Shown piece after piece: positions 1 to 7,239 of a stretch of DNA of 64,000 nt (its first letter is position 1; each line of letters opens with the position of its first letter). The notes beneath the pieces are model-generated. The model ran no database searches. It was not told where the DNA came from and was given only the letters and a program-made list of their open reading frames with translations. Position numbers and translations under genes: made by a program. Location of the stretch: contig CAZWMK010000002.1 of NCBI GenBank assembly GCA_964635065.1, forward strand, positions 1-64,000, in the 5' to 3' direction. Source of the stretch: CAZWMK01 sp964635065 (GTDB lineage Bacteria > Pseudomonadota > Alphaproteobacteria > Sphingomonadales > Sphingomonadaceae).

Positions 1-556
1 TAACCGGCATGGCAAAACCTTCCCGCTGCATTGCGCGGCGATAAGTCTGCTGATCCTGACCGGCTGCCGCAAATCGGAGATCACCTGCCTCAAATGGAGT
101 GAGGTGCGAGGGCGACGCTTGCTGCTGACCGACAGCAAGACCGGCCCACGCACGGTCTGGCTGGCCGAAGCCGCCGCGACGATCCTCCACGCCCTGCCGC
201 GCCGGGAGAAGCAACGCTATGTGTTCTGGAACCCGGCCACCCAGCGCCCGATCACCGATATCGGCAACTTATGGAGCAAGCTGCGTGACGAGGCGGGACT
301 TCCCGGCGTCCGCATACACGATCTGCGGCACAGCTTTGCCAGCCATGCAGCCGCCCATTCGGAAACCCTGCCGATGATCGGCAAGCTGCTTGGCCATGCC
401 GATGTGCGGACCACGACGCGCTATGCGCACCTTGACGATGGCCATGTCATCGAGGCAGCGCAGCGCATCGGCGACCAGATCGAGCAAAACATGAGCGGCT
501 CATATTCATTGAGCCATAACACTACGTATGATAGTGGGCCATTGCTGCATGACTGA
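1..556 (+). CDS. Tyrosine recombinase/phage integrase, C-terminal part (cut by window edge)
   Basis: The frame is open from the first bases of the window, so the N-terminal DNA-binding part lies outside. The visible part is the catalytic domain. It has the first active-site arginine in TGCRKSEI, the box II motif HDLRHSFASH, and LGHADVRTTTRYAHL, which holds the late histidine and the nucleophilic tyrosine. Such enzymes cut and rejoin DNA at attachment sites during integration and excision. The apparent GTG start at 104 is internal, because the conserved arginine motif lies upstream of it. The stop overlaps the start of the next gene (ATG 549), so the recombinase and toxin gene may be co-transcribed. 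It is distinct from the second integrase at 4812-6062. Family assignment is firm; which element it mobilises cannot be told. Confidence 0.85.
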   Translation, partial: NRHGKTFPLHCAAISLLILTGCRKSEITCLKWSEVRGRRLLLTDSKTGPRTVWLAEAAATILHALPRREKQRYVFWNPATQRPITDIGNLWSKLRDEAGLPGVRIHDLRHSFASHAAAHSETLPMIGKLLGHADVRTTTRYAHLDDGHVIEAAQRIGDQIEQNMSGSYSLSHNTTYDSGPLLHD

Positions 557-947
557 GAACCCGCGCATCCGCATCTACGCCAATCGCTGGTTCGCCAAGT
601 TCGCGGCGAAGGAGAAGATCAGCGATGCCACGCTTGCTGATGCCGTGCATCGGGCCGAATATGGCCTGATCGATGCCGATCTTGGCAGCGGCCTCATCAA
701 GCAGCGCGTCGCGCGCCAGGGCGGAGGCAAGTCGGGCGGCTATCGCTCGATCCTGATCTTCCGCTCGGGCGAGCGGGCCATATTCGTGTTTGCCTTCGCC
801 AAGAGCGACAAGGCAAACCTGAATGCGGCGGAGCTGAAGGTCTATCGCAGCGCAGCCAGCATCATGCTGGAGCTGAGCGATGACCAGATCGAAACCGAAG
901 TTGAAGCAGGCCGTTTGGTCGAGGTGAAAGACGATGAGCAAGGCTAA
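549..947 (+). CDS. RelE/HigB-family toxin
   Basis: This 132-residue protein resembles RelE/HigB-type mRNA interferases of type II toxin-antitoxin systems. The region KSGGYRSILIFRSGERAIFV, followed by FAFAKSDKANL, matches the central beta-sheet of the 'type II toxin-antitoxin system RelE/ParE family' proteins found with XRE antitoxins. I chose ATG 549 rather than 528 because it overlaps the recombinase stop and the protein then begins MTENPRIRIYANRWF, as in relatives. The toxin gene precedes the antitoxin and overlaps it by 14 bp, the usual order for HigBA. Family members cut ribosome-associated mRNA. Likely role: stabilising the island. Alternative: an inactive remnant; no catalytic assay can be read from sequence. 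Confidence 0.75.
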   Translation: MTENPRIRIYANRWFAKFAAKEKISDATLADAVHRAEYGLIDADLGSGLIKQRVARQGGGKSGGYRSILIFRSGERAIFVFAFAKSDKANLNAAELKVYRSAASIMLELSDDQIETEVEAGRLVEVKDDEQG

Positions 948-1263
948 GGCAAAGACCTACAAAAGCGAGGCGATGGCCGCCGTCCACGAGATGATGGAAG
1001 GCCTTCACGACGCGGGCAGCATCGACAAGCGCACCATGCGTGAGTTCGATGAAGCCTGCCTTGCGCCTGCGCCAGTTTTGTCGCCGGATGAGATCAAGGC
1101 CATCCGCGAAGCTGAGCATGTGTCGCAGCCGGTGTTCGCGCGCTATCTCAACGTGTCGAAGAACCTAGTGTCGGACTGGGAGCGCGGAGCGAAGAAACCG
1201 GGTGGCCCGGCACTGCGGCTGTTGTCGATCATCCAGCGCAGCGGGCTGGATGCGGTTGCGTAA
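934..1263 (+). CDS. XRE-family HTH antitoxin (HigA-like)
   Basis: The protein is 109 residues. Its C-terminal half carries a helix-turn-helix: LSPDEIKAIREAEHVSQPVF leads into ARYLNVSKNLVSDWERGAKK. This is typical of HigA2/MqsA-like antitoxins that bind their own promoter and neutralise a partner toxin. The N-terminal 45 residues, which are lysine- and glutamate-rich, probably form the toxin-binding part. Its start lies inside the toxin gene, so the two are translationally coupled. As with other HigBA pairs, the complex is expected to repress the operon, although the only promoter space upstream is inside the recombinase gene. Confidence is high for family and pairing, lower for toxin class. 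Confidence 0.8.
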   Translation: MSKAKAKTYKSEAMAAVHEMMEGLHDAGSIDKRTMREFDEACLAPAPVLSPDEIKAIREAEHVSQPVFARYLNVSKNLVSDWERGAKKPGGPALRLLSIIQRSGLDAVA

Positions 1264-1442
1264 ACCGGGACATTATCACACCGTATCCCCAGCTGCATGA
1301 AACGGATTTCACCGGTTTGAAATCGATGAGCTTGACGGTTCCGCGATGAGGAGCACACAGTCTCTGCTGACGGGTACGATCCACCTGATCGAGTTAATAT
1401 ATAGAAACTTCCGGAAAATGGAGATGTCAGATTTTCAAGTCA

Positions 1443-1883
1443 TTGTTCGGCAAGCCCGAAGCTAGTCCGCCTCCCACGATCATTCGGGATCTGAACGGTC
1501 TGAAGCCCCACCTAGCACAGGCCGGTTATTCTATTGAAGACAGGCCGTCCGTCGAAATCCTTGGTGTCCCGATGGAACGCGTCCGCATGAACCAAGCAGG
1601 AGTAGTCTCTGCAGTTGGATTCGGGGGCGGGTATTTTCATATAGTGCGTATGATCGGGCTTACGCGGACATTGACGCCGAAGGAGATCGTCGATTTTAAC
1701 GCAAGTGTCCAAATTTTCAACGTTACGCCCAATGATGAACCCCCGAGCGCTATCATAAAAACGCATGTTCCGGCGCGATATGGTGCAGTACTTCAAACGA
1801 TAATAGACTTGCTTTCATATTCCGATGATGCAGTAAAAAAGCTTATTGCAGTCGTTGGCGAAAGTAGTGTGAAGGGGATATAA
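1443..1883 (+). CDS. YbjN-like domain protein (first of a pair)
   Basis: A 146-residue soluble protein without a signal peptide or membrane helix. Its alternating strand/helix pattern, with a conserved-looking core around VPMERVRMNQAGVVSAVGF and a C-terminal helix after YGAVLQTIIDLLSYSD, resembles the YbjN/CesT type III-chaperone-like fold. I infer this from pattern, not from a signature. The best available start is TTG 1443. The in-frame codons just upstream read FKS, so a longer N-terminus with an unusual start is possible. Only one base separates its stop from the next gene, which has the same general fold, so the pair is probably one transcript. Base composition is more AT-rich than the chromosome to the right, consistent with acquired DNA. 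Function unknown. Confidence 0.55.
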   Translation: MFGKPEASPPPTIIRDLNGLKPHLAQAGYSIEDRPSVEILGVPMERVRMNQAGVVSAVGFGGGYFHIVRMIGLTRTLTPKEIVDFNASVQIFNVTPNDEPPSAIIKTHVPARYGAVLQTIIDLLSYSDDAVKKLIAVVGESSVKGI

Positions 1884-1884
1884 A

Positions 1885-2280
1885 TTGGAAAATACGTTTA
1901 TCCAGACGCAAGATTTGCGCTCACTTGATAAGGCAATTAAAAAAATTGGCATTGAATGCATCGAAGGGCGCGAAAATGGTGTTCCCGTCTTAACTGTTAC
2001 AGTTGGACGCATTCTGTTTATGGCTATGATTCACAATCAGTGCCTAAAGCTCATCTATCGCTTACGAGAAGATAATTTTCAGGGTGGCGTAGCATTCGCC
2101 AACCACTGGAACTCGATGAATTTTCTTGGCACGTTAATCCCAATGACCGATGGCTTCGTAATGAAATATGAAAGCCTTGTAAGTCACGGTCTTATTGTAG
2201 GAAATCTCACAGATACGCTGACATTGTTTGCGGCTTCTGTAGATAAATTTCTGGACGAGTGGTTCACGCTCACATCGTAG
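1885..2280 (+). CDS. YbjN-like domain protein (second of a pair)
   Basis: A 131-residue soluble protein starting at TTG 1885, immediately after the stop of its neighbour. It has the same secondary-structure rhythm as the upstream protein: a short helix, then VPVLTVTVGRILFMAMIHN, then a helix around VAFANHWNSMNFLGTLIP. The motif of an aromatic residue-N-x-W in a helix before a strand is typical of YbjN/sensory-transduction-regulator-like domains (PF10722 type). Members are often chaperone-like or protein-protein adaptors. Tight spacing suggests that the two products work together, perhaps as a heterodimer. I do not recognise the specific gene. The stop is followed by the convergent minus-strand group. 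Confidence 0.5.
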   Translation: MENTFIQTQDLRSLDKAIKKIGIECIEGRENGVPVLTVTVGRILFMAMIHNQCLKLIYRLREDNFQGGVAFANHWNSMNFLGTLIPMTDGFVMKYESLVSHGLIVGNLTDTLTLFAASVDKFLDEWFTLTS

Positions 2281-2308
2281 CAGTTATGGAGGGTTCTCGC
2301 ATCGGTGT

Positions 2309-2518
2309 TTACCCGAATACTAGACCCAATAGAAACAGACCTAGAGCAACTGGGATCGCCAGAATCATCAGTTGCGCCATGCAGCCTGCAGACCAGCATC
2401 CAGCGGCAACCCCATTTGAAACTGCGCCCTCAACCTTTTTTCCAGATGGATTTAATACGAAGCCAGCGATGGCTCCGAAAACCACTATGACTACAATGAT
2501 GGTGAAAATCGTTCCCAT
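2309..2518 (-). CDS. Small two-helix membrane protein, unknown
   Basis: This small protein has two hydrophobic segments: an N-terminal one around FTIIVVIVVFGAIAGFVL and a C-terminal one around LMILAIPVALGLFLLGLVF. Between them is a short polar loop with two cysteines (GCWSAGC). ATG 2518 follows a GAGAG ribosome-binding-like stretch. An upstream TTG at 2545 would overlap the preceding nuclease-like gene by 8 bp and give 78 residues. Either way it is closely coupled to the larger gene at 2538-3812, suggesting a shared function. No family is recognised. A membrane-anchored partner or effector for the nuclease-like protein is a speculation from position only. Confidence 0.5.
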   Translation of the reverse strand: MGTIFTIIVVIVVFGAIAGFVLNPSGKKVEGAVSNGVAAGCWSAGCMAQLMILAIPVALGLFLLGLVFG

Positions 2519-2537
2519 GTTGGCTCTCAGATTCCCT

Positions 2538-3812
2538 TTATTCAAATATCAATTCTGAGCGGAAAAATCCGCTGATGATGAAAGTTGAGGATGGACCATC
2601 CTTCTGGATTTCTATCGATCCAATCTCCTTTACCCATCGGGCGGAATCGTCATATGTCGGCTCCGCAACCGTTGGCTGTTCACGCAGTTCAGAAATTGCA
2701 TCATGCTTCACACCTTGGCGGACTATGACCCGGGTGACGGGCTTCGAGCCGAGGGGAATAGGCCTTGGCAAGTCGATGTTGAGTTCACGACCTAGATAAC
2801 CTTCGTCGAACTTGGTCCGAAGCATCTCTGCCTGTCCAAGTTCAGCACGCGCACGCGCATCTCGCTCTGCGACGACAGCCTCACGTCGTTTCTCAGCCTT
2901 CTTTGTTTTTCGTCGGACGGCGGTGACTGAATAGCCCAACGGCGCTGCGGTTACTTCTGCTGTTGCCTCGAATCCCGCCAGCCTCAATGCCTTCGCGATC
3001 ATCCCGCGTGTCGCTGCATCGTCCGCGTTTCCGATCTGATCCGGCTTTACGATCAAAGGCTCGTCAGGCTCCGGATCAATGATCGTCAGCTTGCTCTTTT
3101 CGCGGCCATCAACTCCGATTGACAAGCCGCATACAAGACGCTGGCCGGTATGCCCTGGCGGGAAAATTACCGACAACTTTTGCGCCACTCCGCCGACTGG
3201 CGGTGGCCCTTTCCCTCCGAGTTGATTGCTGCTGTACCCAACGCCCGATTGCGTTCCCTTGCACTCCACTACATGCCATACGCCGGACAAATCACGGGCA
3301 ACGAAATCCGGCGTTTTGTTCGGGCCGCGCTTGGCGGCGCGATGCTGCGTAGCGCCCGTTGATGCAGCAAAACGCTGCATGAAATATCGACCGTCGACAA
3401 TCCTGTCGAACCGCAGATTGTCGTTGAGCCAAAGCATTGGAAGGCCCATCCCGAAATCGTCACTGAGGATTGTCTTCTGGTGAGCGTCCAAATCCGCGAA
3501 GCTCTGCGTTAGTCGCAAATCAGGGTCTGCCGAGATCGCCGCGAGATAACGCACCCAAGCCCAAAATTCGCTCAATGACACCCCAGTTGTGGCAATGGGC
3601 GTCGTCAAGAATCCGATCATCAGAAGTGCTGATGGAACATGAATATCAACGGTCTGAACACCGCTGTGGAATGTGCTAGGAAACGTTGGCAACGCTCCCT
3701 TGCGCGGCCAAGTGGCCTTCTTGATGTCGATTGCCAACGATCGGTTCATAGCCTCGAATGGGTTCCCATAGTTTGCATTTCTTTCACCGGCACGAGGTTC
3801 GGCGAATTGCAC
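2538..3812 (-). CDS. PD-(D/E)XK nuclease-like protein, unknown system
   Basis: A 424-residue protein of unknown family. The strongest signal is TPDFVARDLSGVWHVVECKG at about residues 166-186. PDF, a hydrophobic strand and ECKG together form a textbook PD-(D/E)XK nuclease core of the restriction-endonuclease fold. An upstream helix-rich region (about 60-160) and a charged segment KKAEKRREAVVAERDARARA (about 305-325, probably helical or coiled) flank it. The C-terminus, rich in beta-prone residues, is unlike any family I know. The gene overlaps or abuts the small membrane protein downstream and follows an uncertain ORF on the same strand. Location on an island beside a toxin-antitoxin pair suggests a role in DNA defence or mobile-element competition, but that is inference. 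Confidence 0.6.
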   Translation of the reverse strand: MQFAEPRAGERNANYGNPFEAMNRSLAIDIKKATWPRKGALPTFPSTFHSGVQTVDIHVPSALLMIGFLTTPIATTGVSLSEFWAWVRYLAAISADPDLRLTQSFADLDAHQKTILSDDFGMGLPMLWLNDNLRFDRIVDGRYFMQRFAASTGATQHRAAKRGPNKTPDFVARDLSGVWHVVECKGTQSGVGYSSNQLGGKGPPPVGGVAQKLSVIFPPGHTGQRLVCGLSIGVDGREKSKLTIIDPEPDEPLIVKPDQIGNADDAATRGMIAKALRLAGFEATAEVTAAPLGYSVTAVRRKTKKAEKRREAVVAERDARARAELGQAEMLRTKFDEGYLGRELNIDLPRPIPLGSKPVTRVIVRQGVKHDAISELREQPTVAEPTYDDSARWVKEIGSIEIQKDGPSSTFIISGFFRSELIFE

Positions 3813-3897
3813 AGTCTTGATGGCTATCTGCTACAAATAGGTCAATTCTGACCGATTTTTCGAACTCACGCGGGCTATCCATCATGCGCCGGATCGG

Positions 3898-4200
3898 CTA
3901 CAAAATCCGCGTGAAACCAAGGCCTTTGGCATCGGAAATCGGGCGGGGAAGTGGTCGATCACATCGGTCCAAATAGGGAACAACTTCGCGCACACCGTAC
4001 GCGACAAATCGCAGGTAAAAGCCAGAATAAAATATTTTTATATCAACATGATACTGGCTATGCGAGAAATTGGCAGCTTCTCCGTCGAATCTGACTTGCG
4101 AATAGCCCTCGCCATTCACGCAAATCACATCTGGCGAAAAGGCGAGGAAATCTCCCAGCTTCAACTGGCTTGACGGCGCGATTGAACATAAGTAGAACAA
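3898..4200 (-). CDS. Hypothetical protein, uncertain
   Basis: A 100-codon frame beginning with TTG 4200, preceded by an AAGG-like ribosome-binding stretch. Its product is soluble and beta-prone: after a short start it reads LKLGDFLAFSPDVICVNGEG, then alternates polar and aromatic residues (HVDIKIFYSGFYLRFVAYG). It resembles no family I can name. The amino-acid composition is natural and the gene lies upstream of the nuclease-like gene on the same strand with 85 bp between. A competing frame on the same strand (4058-4267) and the absence of an ATG leave it doubtful. Confidence 0.35.
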   Translation of the reverse strand: MFYLCSIAPSSQLKLGDFLAFSPDVICVNGEGYSQVRFDGEAANFSHSQYHVDIKIFYSGFYLRFVAYGVREVVPYLDRCDRPLPRPISDAKGLGFTRIL

Positions 4201-4248
4201 CCTTGCCTTTCGCAGTGTGATCCAGGCTCCATGAACATGGAGTCCAGC

Positions 4249-4557
4249 ATGACACGCAATGTTTCAATCCAGACCTACCTCCCCAAGCATGTCGCTGCCT
4301 GGGTGCAGGACGAAGCCACCCGCGCCAAGCAGAGCCGCAGTCAGTGGATCGGCGCTATCGTCACGGACCTGTTTCAAGGGCAGGAGTTCCGAGAGGAGGG
4401 GCGCAAGAACGTCGATCACATCAAGCGGCAGTTGACCTTCATTGCCGTTGCGCTCGATGGCTTGCTTCTCGAACATCCTGACAAGACCCTTCGCGGCAGG
4501 GTGCATGACGCCCACCGGCGCAAGGTGACACAGGCCGATCCGGAGCAAGGCCAATGA
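4249..4557 (+). CDS. Ribbon-helix-helix-like island protein
   Basis: A 102-residue protein with an N-terminal pattern (NVSIQTYLPKHVAAWVQDEA, then RAKQSRSQWIGAIV) resembling a ribbon-helix-helix DNA-binding domain: one strand, then two helices starting with a serine-rich turn. A second helical region follows (KNVDHIKRQLTFIAVALDGL). Such proteins occur on integrative elements beside integrases, where they act as relaxosome accessories, partition proteins or repressors. ATG 4249 is preferred over 4231, because MTRNVSIQTYLP is the natural beginning of the strand. The stop overlaps the next start (ATGA, 4554-4557), so the two genes are translationally coupled. The DNA-binding role is inferred. Confidence 0.6.
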   Translation: MTRNVSIQTYLPKHVAAWVQDEATRAKQSRSQWIGAIVTDLFQGQEFREEGRKNVDHIKRQLTFIAVALDGLLLEHPDKTLRGRVHDAHRRKVTQADPEQGQ

Positions 4558-4817
4558 TCCGCCGCACAGGATCAATGTTGCGCGAGAGCGAACAGCTTGC
4601 GCTGCCTTTTACCCAGCCCGCTGCGATGGCAACCACGCTCGAGCCGATCTCCGTCAGGATCGCGGACGCCATCCGGTTGACCGGCATCCGGCGATCCAAG
4701 CTCTATGAACTGATCGCTTCGGGCGATCTGGAGACGGTCAAGATCGGGCGGTGCACTCTGGTCCCGGTGGCCAGCCTGCACGCTCTGATCGAGCGTGCGC
4801 GGCAAGGGCGGTTATGA
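4554..4817 (+). CDS. AlpA/excisionase-like HTH protein
   Basis: An 87-residue protein whose second half is a winged helix-turn-helix of the excisionase/MerR-like 'HTH_17' type: PISVRIADAIRLTGIRRSKL, then YELIASGDLETVKIGRCTLV, ending in a helix that starts VASLHALIERA. The YxLIxxGxLxxxKIGrr pattern is diagnostic. These proteins bend DNA at attachment sites or activate integrase genes. Here it is convergent with the integrase (3' ends overlap by 6 bp) and coupled to the upstream DNA-binding protein. A recombination-directionality factor or regulator of the island is the most likely role. Confidence 0.75.
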   Translation: MIRRTGSMLRESEQLALPFTQPAAMATTLEPISVRIADAIRLTGIRRSKLYELIASGDLETVKIGRCTLVPVASLHALIERARQGRL

Positions 4818-6062
4818 CGCGCTGTGGCCGAACTTCGGGCGCAGGATGGTCGCGCCGTCTCGCAACTGGTCGATGTAATCGGACCAGTGCTGCATCATGC
4901 GGACGCGCTCCTCCCAGTACTGGCCACGGGCATACGCGCGGCGGATAGAGTTACCGTCTGCATGGGCCAGTTGTCGCTCGATGGCATCGGGGTTCCAGAT
5001 GCCCATTTCGTTGAGCAAAGTGGCGGCCATGGCGCGGAAGCCGTGGCCCGTCATCTGATCCTTGCTAAAACCCAGCCGACGCAAGGCCGCATTGATCGTG
5101 TTGTCCGACATCGGGCGGTCAAGAGCGCGCAACGACGGAAACAGGAAGACGCTGTAGCTGGCGTCATGCTCAATTTCGCGAATGATGGCCAAGGCCTGCC
5201 GTGACAGAGGTACGGCGTGAGGACGGCGCATTTTCATCTTGTGGTCCGGGATTGTCCAGACGCACCTGTCGAAGTCGAACTCGCTCCATTCCGCCCAGCG
5301 CAGTTCGCCGGGGCGGACAAATAAGTGCGGCAGGAGGCGCAGCGCGATCCGGGTCAGCGCATTGCCTTCATAGTCCGCGACAGCGCGAAGTAGTGCGCCA
5401 GCATCGGTTGCAGTCGTGATCGCTGCCCGGTGATTGGTGCGCGGGGTGACGAGCGCACCGCGCAGGTCCGAGCAGATGTCCCGCTCGGCCCGCGCCGTGG
5501 CGATAGCATAGCGAAAGACCTGGCTGCAGGTGCTGCGGATGCGGTTGGCGGTGTCGTACCGCTTCGAGGCTTCGATCTTCTTGAGGACGAGCAGCAGTTC
5601 GTGGGCGGTGATTTCCGAGATCGGTCGCTTGCCCAAGGCCGGGTAGGTTTGCGCCAGCAACCAGCGCGCCTTCTTGAGAGTAATGGCTGCCAGCCCTTCC
5701 TTCTCGATCTTCTCCAGCCATTCTTCCGCCACGGCCTGGAACGTGTTGGTGGCGGCGATCGATTTGGCGATCTTGTCCAGCTTGGCCTGTTCAAGCGGAT
5801 CAAGCCCCTTGGCGAGTTTGCGGCGCGCTTCGAGCAGCAGCTCGCGCGCATCGCCCAGCAGAATCTCCGGCCAGCGTCCGAACGACAACGTCCGTTGCTG
5901 TCCGCCGAAGCGATAGTTCATGCGCCAGTATCGGATACCAGTGGTTTTCACGAGCAGGTACAGGCCGTCGCGATCCGACAGCTTGTAATCCTTCTCTCGG
6001 GGTCTGGCGTGCTTCACCGCGTTTGCGGTCAGGCCCGTCTTGCGTTTCGCACCTTCCGACAT
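4812..6062 (-). CDS. P4-type tyrosine integrase
   Basis: A 416-residue site-specific recombinase. The N-terminus carries a DUF4102-type arm-binding domain (YKLSDRDGLYLLVKTTGIRY, then FGGQQRTLSFGRWPEILLGD). A SAM-like core-binding domain follows (about 105-205), then the catalytic domain. Catalytic residues are visible in LFVRPGELRWAEWSEF, in GHGFRAMAATLLNE and in the late histidine/tyrosine region QLAHADGNSIRRAYARGQYW. Length fits P4/CP4-57 integrases. Its start lies 165 bp from the 3' end of tRNA-Cys and the gene reads away from it, the classical arrangement for an island inserted into that tRNA. The left attachment site must lie outside the window. Confidence 0.93.
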   Translation of the reverse strand: MSEGAKRKTGLTANAVKHARPREKDYKLSDRDGLYLLVKTTGIRYWRMNYRFGGQQRTLSFGRWPEILLGDARELLLEARRKLAKGLDPLEQAKLDKIAKSIAATNTFQAVAEEWLEKIEKEGLAAITLKKARWLLAQTYPALGKRPISEITAHELLLVLKKIEASKRYDTANRIRSTCSQVFRYAIATARAERDICSDLRGALVTPRTNHRAAITTATDAGALLRAVADYEGNALTRIALRLLPHLFVRPGELRWAEWSEFDFDRCVWTIPDHKMKMRRPHAVPLSRQALAIIREIEHDASYSVFLFPSLRALDRPMSDNTINAALRRLGFSKDQMTGHGFRAMAATLLNEMGIWNPDAIERQLAHADGNSIRRAYARGQYWEERVRMMQHWSDYIDQLRDGATILRPKFGHSAS

Positions 6063-6186
6063 TGATGGACCTCCGCATTCATGCTCCGGGTCCGATCCAT
6101 CATCTGTACCATCATTGTACCCGGATGCAGGTGGAACCGTCCGAACCGATGCGGGCGATAATACCAGAAAAAGTGCTGGAAAACAG

Positions 6187-6221
6187 CCGTTTGATGGACG
6201 TTACCGGACGTCTTCAAACGG
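6187..6221. repeat. Inverted repeat beside the tRNA-Cys attachment site
   Basis: The 164 bp between integrase and tRNA-Cys contain CCGTTTGA at 6187-6194 and its perfect reverse complement TCAAACGG at 6214-6221, with two copies of GGACGT between them. Further left are two close GTACC repeats near 6105-6122. Repeats of this kind often serve as integrase or excisionase arm sites. A hairpin acting on read-through from the tRNA is another possibility, although no T-run follows on the tRNA-sense strand. Confidence 0.4.
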
Positions 6222-6226
6222 AGAAA

Positions 6227-6300
6227 TGGAGGCCCGAGCCGGAATCGAACCGGCGTGCAAGGATTTGCAGTCCTCTGCGTAACCACTCCGCCATCGGGCC
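6227..6300 (-). tRNA. tRNA-Cys (GCA)
   Basis: On the minus strand the sequence folds as a complete 74-nt tRNA including encoded CCA. The acceptor stem GGCCCGA (from 6300) pairs with TCGGGCC, the discriminator is U, the anticodon loop reads CTGCAAA with anticodon GCA, and the T-loop is GTTCGATTC. The U73 discriminator and GCA anticodon identify cysteine. Its 3' end faces the integrase at 6062, so the tRNA end probably doubles as the attachment core that the island restored on integration. Confidence 0.95.
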
Positions 6301-6451
6301 ACCGCGGCGCTTGTCGTTATTTTTTGGACCATGGTCAAGCCCCTAGTTGGCGGTCGGCGCCGGGACTGGCAATTTCTTTCAAGCCGGTTCCTTCCTGTCG
6401 GGGAGATACCGTCCTGTAGCCATGCTCCCGTGATGCGGGGCTTGCTGGCAA

Positions 6452-7000
6452 TCAGCCCGGACGGGCAGGTGAAAGCCGGTCGATGGCGCCGCTGTCCAGC
6501 AAGGGCGCGGCCTCAATGTGATGGGCATCCATCAGCACGGCCAACCGTTCCATGGCCGCAAGGATCATCGCCTGCTCCCACGGCGGAAGCGCGGCAAAAC
6601 GGTCGATGAATGTCACCTGCAAGGGATCCGGCGCATTTGCGAGCGCAACCTTGCCTTCAGGCAACATGCTGAGAAGAAACTGGCGCTTGTCCCGGTCGCT
6701 GCGCTGGCGCTGCACGAAACCCAGGGCCTCGAGGCGGTCGACGATGGTGGTGATCGTTGCCTGACTGAATTGAAGTGCCTGCGCGATCGTACCGGGCGTC
6801 GCCCCTTGCCGTGCATCAATCTCGCGCAAGACGAGCAATTGCGACGGCGTCAGGCCGGTTGCCGTTGCAAGCTGGCGGCTGCCGATTTCGGTGGCGCGCA
6901 GCACCCGTCGCAGGGCGCGCAATGTCAGCGAAGCGATTTCCGAATCCATGCGCTCATGCATAGCCCCAAGTGCGAAGCCACGCCAGAATGGACGCCGCAT
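6452..7000 (-). CDS. ectR: MarR-family regulator of ectoine genes (EctR-like)
   Basis: A MarR-type winged helix-turn-helix protein of about 182 residues. Recognisable parts are an N-terminal dimerisation helix (IASLTLRALRRVLRATE), the HTH in TPGTIAQALQFSQATITTIV with DRLEALGFVQRQRSDRDKRQ as recognition helix and wing, and a C-terminal helix pair (LPPWEQAMILAAMERLAVLM). It is divergently transcribed from ectA, as EctR regulators are in other ectoine producers. They repress the operon until osmotic stress. ATG 7000 is chosen; the frame extends to TTG 7009, and ATG 6961 is an alternative that would also keep the whole domain. The AT-rich palindrome in the intergenic space is its probable target. 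Confidence 0.85.
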   Translation of the reverse strand: MRRPFWRGFALGAMHERMDSEIASLTLRALRRVLRATEIGSRQLATATGLTPSQLLVLREIDARQGATPGTIAQALQFSQATITTIVDRLEALGFVQRQRSDRDKRQFLLSMLPEGKVALANAPDPLQVTFIDRFAALPPWEQAMILAAMERLAVLMDAHHIEAAPLLDSGAIDRLSPARPG

Positions 7001-7018
7001 TCTGGTCAACCTTGCAAA

Positions 7019-7039
7019 ATATTACTTTATAATATAAAA
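7019..7039. promoter_or_regulatory. AT-rich palindrome between ectR and ectA
   Basis: In an otherwise GC-rich neighbourhood, 7019-7039 contains ATATT-N7-AATAT and an almost perfect palindrome, TTTATAATATAAA (7027-7039). A second symmetric element, GGGTTGAACCC, follows at 7055-7065. The site lies between the divergent ectR and ectA genes, where an EctR operator and the osmotically regulated promoter are expected. Assignment rests on position and symmetry only. Confidence 0.45.
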
Positions 7040-7239
7040 CATATTTCAGCCTAAGGGTTGAACCCCCTGTGGAAAAACCTATATTTTTAGCCATTAAATC
7101 GCCAGAAAACAGGCTTGGCACCGAAATTTAATTCGGGAGACGAATTATAACCCCCCAAGCGACAACAACCGCCACACGCGCGCAGCATCGCAAACAGAAT
7201 GAAAATGATGCGGCATCGAATGTCAGCTTTCGCCAGCCC

